Below, piece by piece: positions 44,653 to 53,310 of a stretch of DNA of 64,000 bases. Position 1 is the first letter of the stretch; each line of letters starts with the position of its first letter. The DNA is from Streptomyces mirabilis (GTDB lineage: Bacteria; Actinomycetota; Actinomycetes; Streptomycetales; Streptomycetaceae). The DNA is taken from the NCBI RefSeq assembly GCF_018310535.1, contig NZ_CP074102.1, forward strand, positions 3,224,001 through 3,288,000. The letters run 5' to 3'. A program made the translations under genes and the position numbers. Below the pieces are notes generated by a model, which was not told the origin of the DNA, searched no databases, and was given only the letters and a program-made list of their open reading frames with translations.

Positions 44653-45133
44653 TCAGTCGGCGAAGTCCTTGAGCTTCTGTGTATCCAGCGTGAACCCGAC
44701 CGGATCCGGCAGCTCGATCACCGCTCCGAACGCCCGGGTGGTGAGAGAGCGGTAGACGCCGCCCTCGGGGTCGCAGTGCACGGTCACGCTGTCCGTGTCC
44801 CGGTCGACGAGGAGGTAGACGGGGATGCCGGCGGCCGCGTATCCGTCGGGCTTCTCGATCCGGTCACGCCGGTCGGCGTCCCGGTCGTGCGAGGTGACCT
44901 CGACGACCATCAGGACACCCGCGGGCTCGGCCCACTCGCCCTTTCCGGCGAAGTACTCCTCGGGCGCCAGTGCTCCGTCCGGCCGGGCGCGCCCCTTGCG
45001 GTACGCCTGGACTTGGAGACCTTGTTCCGGGAAGAGAAAAAGTTCGGGGCGGTACTGCATGCACCGCTTGAGGCCCTGCGTACCGGGACCCGCATGGAGA
45101 AGACGGAGAAAGGAGCAGGCACATGACGACCTT
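44653..45133 (-). pseudogene. Uma2-family nuclease-fold gene, 3' part with frameshift
   Basis: From 45069 down to 44653 the minus strand encodes the C-terminal three quarters of an Uma2 protein: RCMQYRPELFLFPEQGLQV, RARPDGALAPEEYFAG, MVVEVTSHDRDADRRDR, AAAGIPVYLLVDRD and DPVGFTLDTQKLKDFAD. The PD-(D/E)xK residues (Asp, Glu, Thr) are in place. Upstream, 45113-45133 reads KVVMCLL in another frame, apparently the preceding WLL segment, with 43 unmatched bases between. The true N-terminus is found inverted at 45186-45230. Probably non-functional. Confidence 0.6.
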
Positions 45134-45230
45134 GCAGCACGGTCCGCCCGTGACCGGGGCAGGATGGAGGGGAGGAGGCGACGCCATGACCCCCAGCACT
45201 GCCGACCGTCCCCAGATGCTCGTCGAGGAG
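45134..45230 (+). pseudogene. Inverted 5' end of an Uma2 gene
   Basis: The plus strand has GGAGGCGACGCC followed by ATG 45186 and MTPSTADRPQMLVEE. I recognise this as the ribosome site and N-terminus of Streptomyces Uma2 genes, but homology stops at about 45230. The rest of an Uma2 gene lies on the opposite strand just to the left, so this piece has been inverted. Confidence 0.55.
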
Positions 45231-45412
45231 AGGTCCGACTCGTCGGCGAGCCGGTCGATGTACGTCGCGATCGACGCCTCGCGGGTGGGCAGATGCGCGA
45301 AGTCGCGACCCGTACGGGGGGTTTGATCGGGCGCCGACCGCTTTCCGTAACCCGGATTGGCCAGTGGATGGGCGGAGGGGCGCGGGGCAGCACTAAGCTG
45401 GACGGTAGCCAT
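45231..45412 (-). pseudogene. Truncated helix-turn-helix gene, 5' fragment
   Basis: Starting at ATG 45412 the minus strand encodes MATVQLSAAPRPSAHPLANP, GYGKRSAPDQ and DFAHLPTREASIATYIDRLA. I know this as the N-terminus of a Streptomyces helix-turn-helix protein family. The similarity ends at 45231, exactly where the inverted Uma2 fragment begins, so the DNA-binding region is lost. Confidence 0.55.
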
Positions 45413-45441
45413 GGATCGACTGCTTTCGATCTAGTTGGTCA

Positions 45442-45476
45442 GACCCCCGCGCGGTGCTCTAACACCCACGGGGGTC
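45442..45476. other. GC stem-loop
   Basis: GACCCCCG (45442-45449) pairs with CGGGGGTC (45469-45476), and GGTG/CACC pairs inside around CTCTAA. Part of a 314-bp stretch (45413-45726) without a gene. It could be a terminator or small RNA element. Confidence 0.4.
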
Positions 45477-45578
45477 GATGCTTTTCCTGGCGCACGCCAC
45501 ACGTCCGCCACGCTCCGCCGCGGCCCGATCACGAAAAGTCATCACCCCTGGCCGGAGCGGTACTTGGGCCGCCGGACA

Positions 45579-45593
45579 GGGAGGGTGGGTGGG
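45579..45593 (+). other. Short-loop G-quadruplex motif
   Basis: GGGAGGGTGGGTGGG: four G3 tracts with single-base loops, predicted to be very stable. It lies 134 bp upstream of the methyltransferase start on the coding strand. Confidence 0.55.
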
Positions 45594-45726
45594 TCGAGCC
45601 TCCCGCCCAATCCATACAAAAGCGTCTCGAATCCCGACCCCCGAAGCTCAAGTCCCGGCGAACGGGGCGCAGACGTGCTCGCGGAAGTGCGGGGCTGACC
45701 CGGGAGCCGTGTGGGCAGGTTCCCGT

Positions 45727-46332
45727 ATGCCCTTCGATCACAACGACCACTACCACCGGCTGTTGCTGCGGAAGTTACCGAAGCACGGTCGTATCGCCCT
45801 CGACGTCGGCTGTGGCACCGGGCGTTTCGCGCGGCGGCTGGCGGCGCGGGGCTATGAGGTCGATGCCGTCGATCCGTCCGCCGAGGTGATCGCCGCGGCG
45901 CGGCGGATCGGGGGCGGCCCCCGGTTCCGGCGGACGGACGTCGTCTCCGCCGGGCTGCCGAAGGGGCACTACGACGTCATCACCTGTCTGGCGAGCCTGC
46001 ACCACATGCCGTTCGGCACGGTGACCAGGTTCCGCGAGGCGCTCGCGCCCGGCGGGGTGCTGCTGGTGCTGGGCTGCTACGCCGGGATCACCTGGTGGGA
46101 TCTCGCAGCCGTGCCCGCCAATGCCGTGGCACGGGCGGGGGTGGCGATGGGTGAGCGGCTGCGCGGAAGCGAAGCCGTGCCACTGCGGGCGCCGGTGCGC
46201 GAGCCGCGGATGTCGCTGGCGGACGTCCGGAGCGAAGCGGACCGGCTGCTGCCCGGCTCCCGCGTCCGCCAACTCCTCTACTGGCGTTATCTGTTGACGT
46301 ACCGGGTCGGCGGGGTCGACCGGCTCACTTGA
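45727..46332 (+). CDS. Class I SAM-dependent methyltransferase
   Basis: A 201-residue small-molecule-type methyltransferase: IALDVGCGTGRFARRLAARG (motif I), VDAVDPSAEVIAAARR, then YDVITCLASLHHMPF and LAPGGVLLVLGCYAG. No membrane segment or extra domain. ATG 45727 is the best start by domain position (MPFDHNDHYHR), although no good ribosome site is visible; GTG 45709 is an alternative. The 3' end overlaps the convergent LCP gene by eight bases. Substrate unknown. Confidence 0.85.
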   Translation: MPFDHNDHYHRLLLRKLPKHGRIALDVGCGTGRFARRLAARGYEVDAVDPSAEVIAAARRIGGGPRFRRTDVVSAGLPKGHYDVITCLASLHHMPFGTVTRFREALAPGGVLLVLGCYAGITWWDLAAVPANAVARAGVAMGERLRGSEAVPLRAPVREPRMSLADVRSEADRLLPGSRVRQLLYWRYLLTYRVGGVDRLT

Positions 46333-47440
46333 GCGAGGTCCACAGGTCGCTCGCCTCCGGCTCGTCGGCCACCACCCGGTTCGGGTTCGACGGAGCCGTC
46401 ACCACCGGCATGGTGATCGTCTTGACCTTGTCGGAGGAGAGGGACTTCAGGCTCTGGCCGAGCTTCATCAGTTCGCCCAGCGAGTCGAGCCCCGTGTCCG
46501 TCGTCAGACTGCCGGTGACGGCGTCGGCGACCTTGTAGAGCTTGGCGGGGTCGGTCAGCAGGGACGTCGACGCCATCTGTTCCAGCAGTGCCTTCACCAG
46601 CTTCTGCTGGAGGCCTATGCGGCCGAGGTCGCTGCCGTCGCCTATGCCGTGCCGGGTGCGGGCCAGCGCCAGGGCCTGGGTGCCGCCCAGATGGTGCGTG
46701 CCCGCCTTCAGGTGCAGATGGCTCTTGTCGTCGTCGATGTTCTGGTCCGTTGTCACGGTGACGCCGCCGAGCGCGTCCACCAGCTTCGCGAAGCCGGAGA
46801 AGTCGATCTCGATGTAGTGGTCCATGCGGACGTCCGTGAGGGACTCGACGGTCTTCACCGCGCAGACCGGACCGCCCACCGAGTACGCGCTGTTGAACAT
46901 CGCGTTGTACGCCACCGAGGTCGTCCCGCCGGACGAGGTCGGGCACGACGGGCGGGTCACCAGGGTGTCCCGGGGGATGCTCACCACCGTCGCCTTGGTG
47001 CGCCCCTCGTCGACATGGACGACCATCGCCGTGTCGGAGCGGGCGCCCGAGCTGTCGCCGCCCCCGAGCGCGGCGTTCGCCTTCCCGCTGCGCGAGTCGG
47101 AGCCGAGGACCAGGATGTTCAGGGCGCCGCTCGGCAGCGGGGCGGCCGAGGCGGAGGCGGACGCCGACGGGGTCGACACCGCCTTCGCCGGACGGTCGTC
47201 GCCCAGCGCGCTGTTGATGTCCACGCTCTTGATGTTGTGGTTCAGGTGCCAGTACGCCCAGCCCGCCCCGGCCGCGGAGAGCACGAGGACGCCGGCGAGC
47301 GTGATGCCGGCGGCTTTCAGCAGACCTCTCCGCCGTCCGGCACGTCTCGCGGCGCCCTCGTTCCCGTCTCCGCTCTCGACCCCGTTCCCGTCCCCGCGCC
47401 CGGCCTCACGTCCGCCCCCACGCTCCTCTTCTGCAGTCAC
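46325..47440 (-). CDS. LytR-CpsA-Psr family cell-wall ligase
   Basis: A 371-residue LCP protein. Basic N-terminus, one membrane helix (AAGITLAGVLVLSAAGAGWAY, about 43-65), a Ser/Ala linker, then the LCP domain: LNILVLGSDSRSG, ARSDTAMVVHVD, VVSIPRDTLV and LARTRHGIGDGSDLGRIGLQ with catalytic Arg/Asp residues. LCP enzymes attach teichoic acid or other glycopolymers to peptidoglycan outside the membrane. GTG 47440 is preceded by TCCTCCGC and a TACGTT -10-like element. It is convergent with the methyltransferase. Confidence 0.9.
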   Translation of the reverse strand: MTAEEERGGGREAGRGDGNGVESGDGNEGAARRAGRRRGLLKAAGITLAGVLVLSAAGAGWAYWHLNHNIKSVDINSALGDDRPAKAVSTPSASASASAAPLPSGALNILVLGSDSRSGKANAALGGGDSSGARSDTAMVVHVDEGRTKATVVSIPRDTLVTRPSCPTSSGGTTSVAYNAMFNSAYSVGGPVCAVKTVESLTDVRMDHYIEIDFSGFAKLVDALGGVTVTTDQNIDDDKSHLHLKAGTHHLGGTQALALARTRHGIGDGSDLGRIGLQQKLVKALLEQMASTSLLTDPAKLYKVADAVTGSLTTDTGLDSLGELMKLGQSLKSLSSDKVKTITMPVVTAPSNPNRVVADEPEASDLWTSLK

Positions 47441-47525
47441 GCGGAGGAACGTAAGTCCGAATTATTACGAGCAGGAACCTCTTCTGGGGTTTCCTTCGGA
47501 AAATCTCAGACTTCTCACGCCACCC

Positions 47526-48881
47526 TCAGCCCAGCGTCACCGTGGGCACCGGATTGCTCCCGCTCCATGACGCGTTGAACCCGAACGTCACTGATCCGCC
47601 GTTCGGTACCGTTCCGTTGTAGGAGGCGTTCGCGCACGTCACCGCCGCACCGGACTGGGTGCAGTCGGCGTTCCAGGCCTGGGTGATCCGCTGGCCCGCG
47701 CCGTACGTCCAGTTCACCTTCCACGACGACAGCGCGGCCCCGGAACAGGCGATCCTCACCTGCCCCGTGAACCCCGTGTTCCACTGGCTCTGGACGCTGT
47801 ACGTCGCCGTGCAGGCACCCGTGGGCGGTGGCGTCGAGGTCCCGCCCAGCGAGCCCGCGATCGCGTAGTACGCCGGTTTCGGCACGTAGTTCTCGTCGTA
47901 CGGGGTCGCCGCGCCGTACCCGGAGAAGACGTCCGGGATCCAGGAGTCGGAGTCGGTGAAGCCCCAGACGGTGACGCCGTAGCACCGGGACACCGCGACG
48001 CACGCGTCGAACACCGCCTTGTAGTCGGCGGCCTGCTGCGTCAGCTTCGCGCTGTCGGAGGGGACCTGCATACGGATGTCCAGCTCCGTGATCGCCACGT
48101 CGACTCCGAGGTCGGCGAAGCGCTGGATGTTCTGCTGGAGCGTGGACGGCACCTGGCCGAGGATGAGGTGGGCCTGGAGGCCGACCCCGTCGATCGGGAC
48201 GCCGCGCTCCTTCAGCGACTTGACCAGGTTGTAGAGGGCGGTGCTCTTGGCGTTGACGCCTTCGACGTTGTAGTCGTTGATGTAGAGCTTGGCGCCCGGG
48301 TCGGCCGCGTGCGCCCAGGTCAGGGCCTGGGCGATGTAGTCGGAGCCGAGGCCGTTGTACCAGAGGGTCGAACGGTAGGTGCCGTCCTCGTTGAAGGGCT
48401 CGTTCACCACGTCCCAGGCGGCCAGCTTGCCCTTGTATCGGGTGACCTCGGTGGTGATGTGGTCCTGGAGCAGCGAGCTGAGCTGGGCGGACGTCCAGGT
48501 GCCGTTCGTCAGCCAGCTCGGGTTCTGGCTGTGCCAGACCAGGGTGTGGCCGCGCACCTGCTGGTTGTGGGCCTGCGCGAAGGCCACGATCTGGTCGGCC
48601 TCGGCCCAGTTGTAGGTGCCCCGGGTGGGCTCGACGGTCTCCCACTTCATGGCGTTGCCGGGAGTGAGCGAGCTGAACTGGGCCCCGGCGATGTCGCCGT
48701 ACGTCCCCGTGAGCTTGGACCCGGTGACGGCGGTGCCGATCACCTTGCCCTTCGCGGCGGCCAGGTCGCGCAGCGGGGTGTCGGCCGCGTGGGCGGCGGG
48801 GGCCGCGACCAGCAGGGCGCCGAGGGTGGCGATGCCGGTGAGAACGGAACCCAGGGATAAGCCTGTTCTCAGAGATCTCAT
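47526..48881 (-). CDS. Secreted GH10 endo-1,4-beta-xylanase with CBM2
   Basis: A 451-residue exported xylanase. Signal peptide (to about residue 33, AAHA), GH10 barrel with GNAMKWETVEPTRG, HTLVWHSQNP, WDVVNEPFNEDG (acid/base Glu) and VAITELDIRM (nucleophile Glu), a short Pro-rich linker, then a CBM2 (about 353-451, CTATYSVQSQWNTGFTGQV to WSGSNPVPTVTLG) that binds cellulose or xylan. ATG 48881. A CGAAA-N-TTTCG operator lies just upstream and a LacI regulator gene 87 bp further. It supplies xylooligosaccharides to the transport and GH3 genes next door. Confidence 0.95.
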   Translation of the reverse strand: MRSLRTGLSLGSVLTGIATLGALLVAAPAAHAADTPLRDLAAAKGKVIGTAVTGSKLTGTYGDIAGAQFSSLTPGNAMKWETVEPTRGTYNWAEADQIVAFAQAHNQQVRGHTLVWHSQNPSWLTNGTWTSAQLSSLLQDHITTEVTRYKGKLAAWDVVNEPFNEDGTYRSTLWYNGLGSDYIAQALTWAHAADPGAKLYINDYNVEGVNAKSTALYNLVKSLKERGVPIDGVGLQAHLILGQVPSTLQQNIQRFADLGVDVAITELDIRMQVPSDSAKLTQQAADYKAVFDACVAVSRCYGVTVWGFTDSDSWIPDVFSGYGAATPYDENYVPKPAYYAIAGSLGGTSTPPPTGACTATYSVQSQWNTGFTGQVRIACSGAALSSWKVNWTYGAGQRITQAWNADCTQSGAAVTCANASYNGTVPNGGSVTFGFNASWSGSNPVPTVTLG

Positions 48882-48891
48882 GCGGGTGCCT

Positions 48892-48904
48892 CCGAAAGTT
48901 TCGG
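48892..48904. promoter_or_regulatory. Xylanase operator CCGAAAGTTTCGG
   Basis: A perfect 13-bp palindrome centred on G 48898, 11 bp upstream of the xylanase start. It contains CGAAA-N-TTTCG, a motif known upstream of Streptomyces xylanase genes as a repressor site. Confidence 0.75.
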
Positions 48905-48968
48905 TCTTGCAACCGATTGGCTTCGGAGGAGTGTGGAGCGGGATGCCCCACTCGTCAATACGTCCACT

Positions 48969-50030
48969 TCACGCCGAGCCGACCGCCGGAGCCGCCCCCG
49001 TACTGCTGCGCACCACCAGGCTCGTGGCCAGTTCCACTCTGGTCCCCGCCGCCGGCCGCTCCTCGCGCCCCAGCTCCAGCACCAGCCTGGCCGCCGCCTC
49101 CGCCATCTCCGTCAGGGGCTGCCGTACGGTCGTCAGCGGCGGCCCGACCCAGCGCGTCACCGGCAGATCGTCGAACCCCACGACGCTCAGGTCCTCCGGG
49201 ATGCGCAGGCCCAGCTCGCGGGCGGCCTCGTACAGGCCGAGCGCCTGGAGGTCGTTGCCGGTGAAGACGGCCGTCGGGCGGTCGGGGCGGCGCAGCAGGT
49301 CGAGGCCCAGCCGATAGCCGTCCTCGTGGTGGAAGTTCCCGACTCTGATCAGCTCCGGGTCCACCGGCAGTCCCGCCGTCTCCAGCGCCGCCCGGTATCC
49401 GTCGACGCGCGCGCGGCTGCACATCATCCGCGAGGGCCCGCTGATCGCGCCGATCCGCCGGTGCCCCAGGTCGACGAGATGGCGGGTCGCGGCCAGCCCG
49501 CCGTGCCAGTTGGTGGCGCCGATGGACGGCACCTCGTCGCCCGGGTCGCCCGCCGGGTCCATCACCACGAACGGGATGGACCTGCTGGTCAGCAGCGCGC
49601 GCTGGGACTCGTCCAGCCGGGACAGCACGAGGATCACGCCGTGCGGGCGACGGGCGGCGACCTGGTCGGCCCAGGTCCGCCCGGGGGTCAGCCGTCCCGC
49701 GCTCTCCGAGAGGACGACGCTCAGCCCCTCGTCCCGCGCCACGTTCTCGACACCCCGGATGACCTCCATCGCCCAGGCGCTCTCCAACTCGTGGAAGACC
49801 AGGTCGATGAGGGGTGAGCGGGTCGCCTCGGCCCGGCGGCGCCGGTAGCCGTACGCACGCAGCAGCTCCTCGACACGGGTGCGGGTGGCCGGGGCGACAT
49901 CGGCCCGGCCGTTGAGCACCTTCGAAACAGTCGGAGCGGAGACGCCTGCCTCGCGGGCGATCTCGGCGAGGGTCGCGGTCCCCGAGGACCGTTCCGCCAT
50001 CCGCTTCTCCACGGGCTTCGCGGGATTCAT
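48969..50030 (-). CDS. LacI-family regulator of the xylan locus
   Basis: A 353-residue repressor: LacI helix-turn-helix (TLAEIAREAGVSAPTVSKVL, NGRADVAPATR) and hinge, then a periplasmic-binding-like effector domain (LIDLVFHELESAWAMEVIRG through LSVVGFDDLPVTRWVGPPLT). It sits between the xylanase and the beta-xylosidase genes, on the same strand, and resembles the second LacI protein at 55906-56946. A xylooligosaccharide effector is likely from context. ATG 50030. Confidence 0.88.
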   Translation of the reverse strand: MNPAKPVEKRMAERSSGTATLAEIAREAGVSAPTVSKVLNGRADVAPATRTRVEELLRAYGYRRRRAEATRSPLIDLVFHELESAWAMEVIRGVENVARDEGLSVVLSESAGRLTPGRTWADQVAARRPHGVILVLSRLDESQRALLTSRSIPFVVMDPAGDPGDEVPSIGATNWHGGLAATRHLVDLGHRRIGAISGPSRMMCSRARVDGYRAALETAGLPVDPELIRVGNFHHEDGYRLGLDLLRRPDRPTAVFTGNDLQALGLYEAARELGLRIPEDLSVVGFDDLPVTRWVGPPLTTVRQPLTEMAEAAARLVLELGREERPAAGTRVELATSLVVRSSTGAAPAVGSA

Positions 50031-50142
50031 GGGCGCGATCGTATCCCCGGGTGCACGCCGGGCGACCCCTCTCCGACCTCAGGAAGGTCCGTAACATTCG
50101 AGAACTGGCAGGAAAAATTCGGCGACGGCGCGAACCGGCGGC

Positions 50143-52371
50143 TCACTTCACGCGCACCTCGCACCGCATCCGCCGCTCCCGGCCCACCACCCGTTCGGGC
50201 CCGGTCAGCGTCACCGGCACCGCGTACCGCACCCCGCCCTCGGCGCTGGACACCCCCAACCGCAGCTCCAGCTCCCCCGGTTCGACGATCCGGTCGCCGT
50301 CCGGGCCGGTGTACGCGGCCAGGTCCGCCGGGATCGTGAAATGGACCTCCGCCGACGCGCCCGCCTCCAGCGGCACCCGCGCGTAGCCCACCAGCCGGGC
50401 CACCGGCCGCGCCACCTTGCCGACCGGGTCGTGGAGATAGAGCTGCACGACCTCGGTACCGGCCCGCTCTCCCGTGTTGCGGACGGTCAGCCGCAGGGTC
50501 GTCTCGCCGTCCGTCGGGAACGCGGTGTCGTCGACCGACGGCGCCTGCCAGTCGTACGTCGTGTACGACAGCCCGTGTCCGAACGGGAACAGCGGCGTCG
50601 GGTCGAGGTTGCTGGCCCCGCTGCGCTGCCCGAGCGGCGGCGCGAGATACGTCCACGGCTGTCCGGCCCGCTCGCGCGGCACGCTCACCGGAAGCCGCCC
50701 CGACGGGTTCACCCGCCCGGACAGCACCCCGGCCACCGCGGGGCCCCCCTCCTGTCCCGCGAAGAACGCCTGCACCACCGCCGCGCACCGGTCCGCCCAG
50801 CGCCCGAGCGCGTACGGCCGACCCGAGAGCAGTACCAGCACGACCGGTGTCCCGGAGGCCAGCGTCTTGTCGACCAACTCTCCCTGTCCCTCGGGCAGTT
50901 GGAGATCGGCCGCGTCGCACCCCTCGCCCGAGGTGCCCCGCCCGAACAGCCCCGAGCGGTCGCCGACCGCGACCACACACACGTCGGCGGCCACCGGATC
51001 GTCGGTGAACTCCACGTCCGGCAGCTCGGCGCGCAGCGCCTCCAGCAGCGTCGGCACGCCCACCCCCATCTCGACCTCGGGGTGGTCGAGGAGGACATGG
51101 CGGGGGAAGGTGTAGCAGCCGAGCATGGCCGCGGGATCGTCGGCCAACGGACCGAGCACGGCGATCCGCCGCACCCCGGACGCCAGCGGCAACGTGCCCC
51201 CGTTGGCGAGCAGGACGACCGACTCCTCCGCCAACTGCCGGGCCAGCTCTCGCATGTGCGGCGGATCGAGGTCGACGGATCCTGAGTCCGCGGGCTCCGC
51301 CGCCCAGTCTGGATCCAGCAGCCCCAGTTCGCACTTCTGCGTCAGCACCCGCAGCGCGGCCCGGTCCACGAACTCCTCGTCGAGGGGCCCGGCGCCGTAG
51401 CAGCGCACGGCGGGCAGCTCGACGTCCACGCCCGCCGCGAGCGCGAGCCCGGCGGCCCCCGCGGGCGAGTCGGTGAGTCCGTGCGCGGTCTCCAGGAAGG
51501 ACACCCCGAAGTAGTCGGCCACGACCGTGCCGGTGAACTGCCACTCCTCCCGCAGGAGTTCGGTGAGCAGTCGGCGGTGCGCGTGGGCGGGCAGCCCGTC
51601 GAGGTCGTTGTACGAGGCCATCACCGACCGCGCCCCGCCCTCCCGTACGGCCATCTCGAACGGCGGCAGGATGACGTCCGCCAGTTCGCGCGGGCCGAGC
51701 GAGGCGGGCGCGTGGTTGCGGGCGCCGCGGGAGGCCGAGTAGCCGGCGAAGTGCTTGAGGGTGGCGACGACACCCGCCGCCTCCAGGCCCTGGACATAGG
51801 CGGTGCCGACGGTCGCCACGAGGTAGGGGTCCTCGCCGATCGACTCCTCCGTACGGCCCCAGCGGGGATCGCGTACGACGTCGAGGACCGGGGCGAGGCC
51901 CTGGTGGACGCCGACCGAGCGCATCGAGGCGCCGATCGCCGCCGCCATCTCCTTCACCAGAGCAGGGTCGAAGCTCGCGCCCCAGGCGAGCGGGGTCGGG
52001 AAGACGGTCGCCTGCCAGGCCGTGAACCCGGTGAGGCACTCCTCGTGGGCGAGCGCCGGCAGCCGGAAGCGGTTCGCGGAGCGGATGCGTTCCTGGAGGG
52101 AGGCGAGGCGGGCGGCGCCCTCGGCCGGGTCGACCGGCGCGGTGCCGAAGGGGCGGGTCAGCTGGCCGAGCCCGTGCGGGAGCAGCCGCGTCAGGTCGAT
52201 GTCCTCGGACAGCGCGTGCTGCAGCGGCGCCATGTCCCCGCCCGGGGTCTCGTTCGAGCCGGGCCACACGCTGTAGAGCTGGGCGACTTTCTCTTCCGTG
52301 GTCATACGGGCGAGCAGGTCGGCGGCGCGGACGCCTGCGGGCAGAGCGGTGTCCTGCCAGGGGTCGGTCAT
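50143..52371 (-). CDS. bxlA: GH3 beta-xylosidase/beta-glucosidase
   Basis: A 742-residue intracellular glycosidase. Family 3 barrel (about 30-330) with KHFAGYSASRGARNHAP, VMASYNDLDG and the nucleophile Asp in VVADYFGVSFLE; second domain (about 370-590) with PLADDPAAMLGCY; C-terminal fibronectin-III-like domain (from about 640). No signal peptide, which fits hydrolysis of imported xylooligosaccharides. ATG 52371 has AGGAG four bases upstream. It is the fourth gene of a binding protein-permease-permease-glycosidase operon, the same order as bxlEFG-bxlA in Streptomyces. Confidence 0.9.
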   Translation of the reverse strand: MTDPWQDTALPAGVRAADLLARMTTEEKVAQLYSVWPGSNETPGGDMAPLQHALSEDIDLTRLLPHGLGQLTRPFGTAPVDPAEGAARLASLQERIRSANRFRLPALAHEECLTGFTAWQATVFPTPLAWGASFDPALVKEMAAAIGASMRSVGVHQGLAPVLDVVRDPRWGRTEESIGEDPYLVATVGTAYVQGLEAAGVVATLKHFAGYSASRGARNHAPASLGPRELADVILPPFEMAVREGGARSVMASYNDLDGLPAHAHRRLLTELLREEWQFTGTVVADYFGVSFLETAHGLTDSPAGAAGLALAAGVDVELPAVRCYGAGPLDEEFVDRAALRVLTQKCELGLLDPDWAAEPADSGSVDLDPPHMRELARQLAEESVVLLANGGTLPLASGVRRIAVLGPLADDPAAMLGCYTFPRHVLLDHPEVEMGVGVPTLLEALRAELPDVEFTDDPVAADVCVVAVGDRSGLFGRGTSGEGCDAADLQLPEGQGELVDKTLASGTPVVLVLLSGRPYALGRWADRCAAVVQAFFAGQEGGPAVAGVLSGRVNPSGRLPVSVPRERAGQPWTYLAPPLGQRSGASNLDPTPLFPFGHGLSYTTYDWQAPSVDDTAFPTDGETTLRLTVRNTGERAGTEVVQLYLHDPVGKVARPVARLVGYARVPLEAGASAEVHFTIPADLAAYTGPDGDRIVEPGELELRLGVSSAEGGVRYAVPVTLTGPERVVGRERRMRCEVRVK

Positions 52372-52413
52372 GTAACTCCTCACATCCACAGGGGCATCGG
52401 GAGGGGCCGGCAC

Positions 52414-53310
52414 TCAGCCCTTGGTCGCGCCGAGCGTGATGCCGCCGATGAGCTGTCGTTCGGCGACCGCGTAGAAGGCCAGGGCGGGCGCCATGGCGAG
52501 GACCAGATAGGCGAAGATGCGGGCCACGTCGGAGGCGTACTGGCCCTGGAACTGCTGGATGCCGACGGGGACCGTCCACCAGGTGGGTTCGCTGAAGACG
52601 AGCAGGGGGAGCAGGAAGTTGTTCCAACTGCCCACGATGGCGAGGACGGAGACGGTGCCGAGCGCCGGGCGGGCCAGCGGCAGCAGGATGCGCCAGAAGA
52701 AGCCGAACGAGGAGCAGCCGTCGAGGGTGGCCGCCTCCTCCAGCTCTCCGGGGATCTCCCGGAAGAAGCCGCGCAGGATGACGATCGTCATGGGCAGGCC
52801 GAAGGCGGCCTGGGGCAGGATCACGCCCCACGGGTTGTCCAGCAGCCCGAAGGTGCGCAGCAGGATGAACAGCGGCAGGATCGCCACCGCGAAGGGGAAC
52901 ATCAGCCCCATCGTGAAGACGGTGAACAGCACTTCCCTGCCCCGGAAGGCGAACCGCGCGAGCGCGTAGGCGGCGAGCGCCGACGCCCCCACGGTCAGCA
53001 GGGCGGTGGCGACCGCGATGAGGGTGCTGCTGCCGACGGACCGCCAGAACGGACCCGAACCGAGCAGCGAGGTGTAGTTCGAGGTCACCCAGGGGTGGGG
53101 AAGGCCGAAGGTGTTGCTGGAGAGCTGGTCGGTGGACTTGAAGCCGGAGACGAGGGCGTACAGCAGCGGGGTCACCATGACGGCGCCGACCAGCCACAGG
53201 ATCACGTACACGGGCAGCGAGCGCAGCCTGCGACGGCGTACGACACTCTTCGGGACCGTGCTCTCAGGGACCGTGCTTTCCGGGACCGTGCTCTTCACGA
53301 CCGCGCTCAT
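52414..53310 (-). CDS. bxlG: ABC transporter permease, sugar type (BxlG-like)
   Basis: A 298-residue MalG-type permease with six hydrophobic segments and the cytoplasmic loop EEAATLDGCSSFGFFWRILLPLARP that contacts the ATPase. The N-terminus has a three-fold STVPE repeat (residues 7-20) encoded by 15-bp tandem DNA repeats at about 53252-53297. ATG 53310 overlaps the stop of the preceding permease by four bases. No ATPase gene is adjacent; Streptomyces uses the shared MsiK for such systems. Confidence 0.9.
   Translation of the reverse strand: MSAVVKSTVPESTVPESTVPKSVVRRRRLRSLPVYVILWLVGAVMVTPLLYALVSGFKSTDQLSSNTFGLPHPWVTSNYTSLLGSGPFWRSVGSSTLIAVATALLTVGASALAAYALARFAFRGREVLFTVFTMGLMFPFAVAILPLFILLRTFGLLDNPWGVILPQAAFGLPMTIVILRGFFREIPGELEEAATLDGCSSFGFFWRILLPLARPALGTVSVLAIVGSWNNFLLPLLVFSEPTWWTVPVGIQQFQGQYASDVARIFAYLVLAMAPALAFYAVAERQLIGGITLGATKG

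Noticed and set aside
45413..45726. A tRNA or small RNA gene in the 45.4-45.7 kb gap
   Set aside because: The stem-loop at 45442-45476 does not fold as a cloverleaf and has no T-loop or anticodon arm sequence.
50027..53197. A 1056-codon minus-strand open frame across bxlA and bxlG
   Set aside because: It overlaps well-defined coupled genes in another frame and is extremely Arg/Gly-rich.
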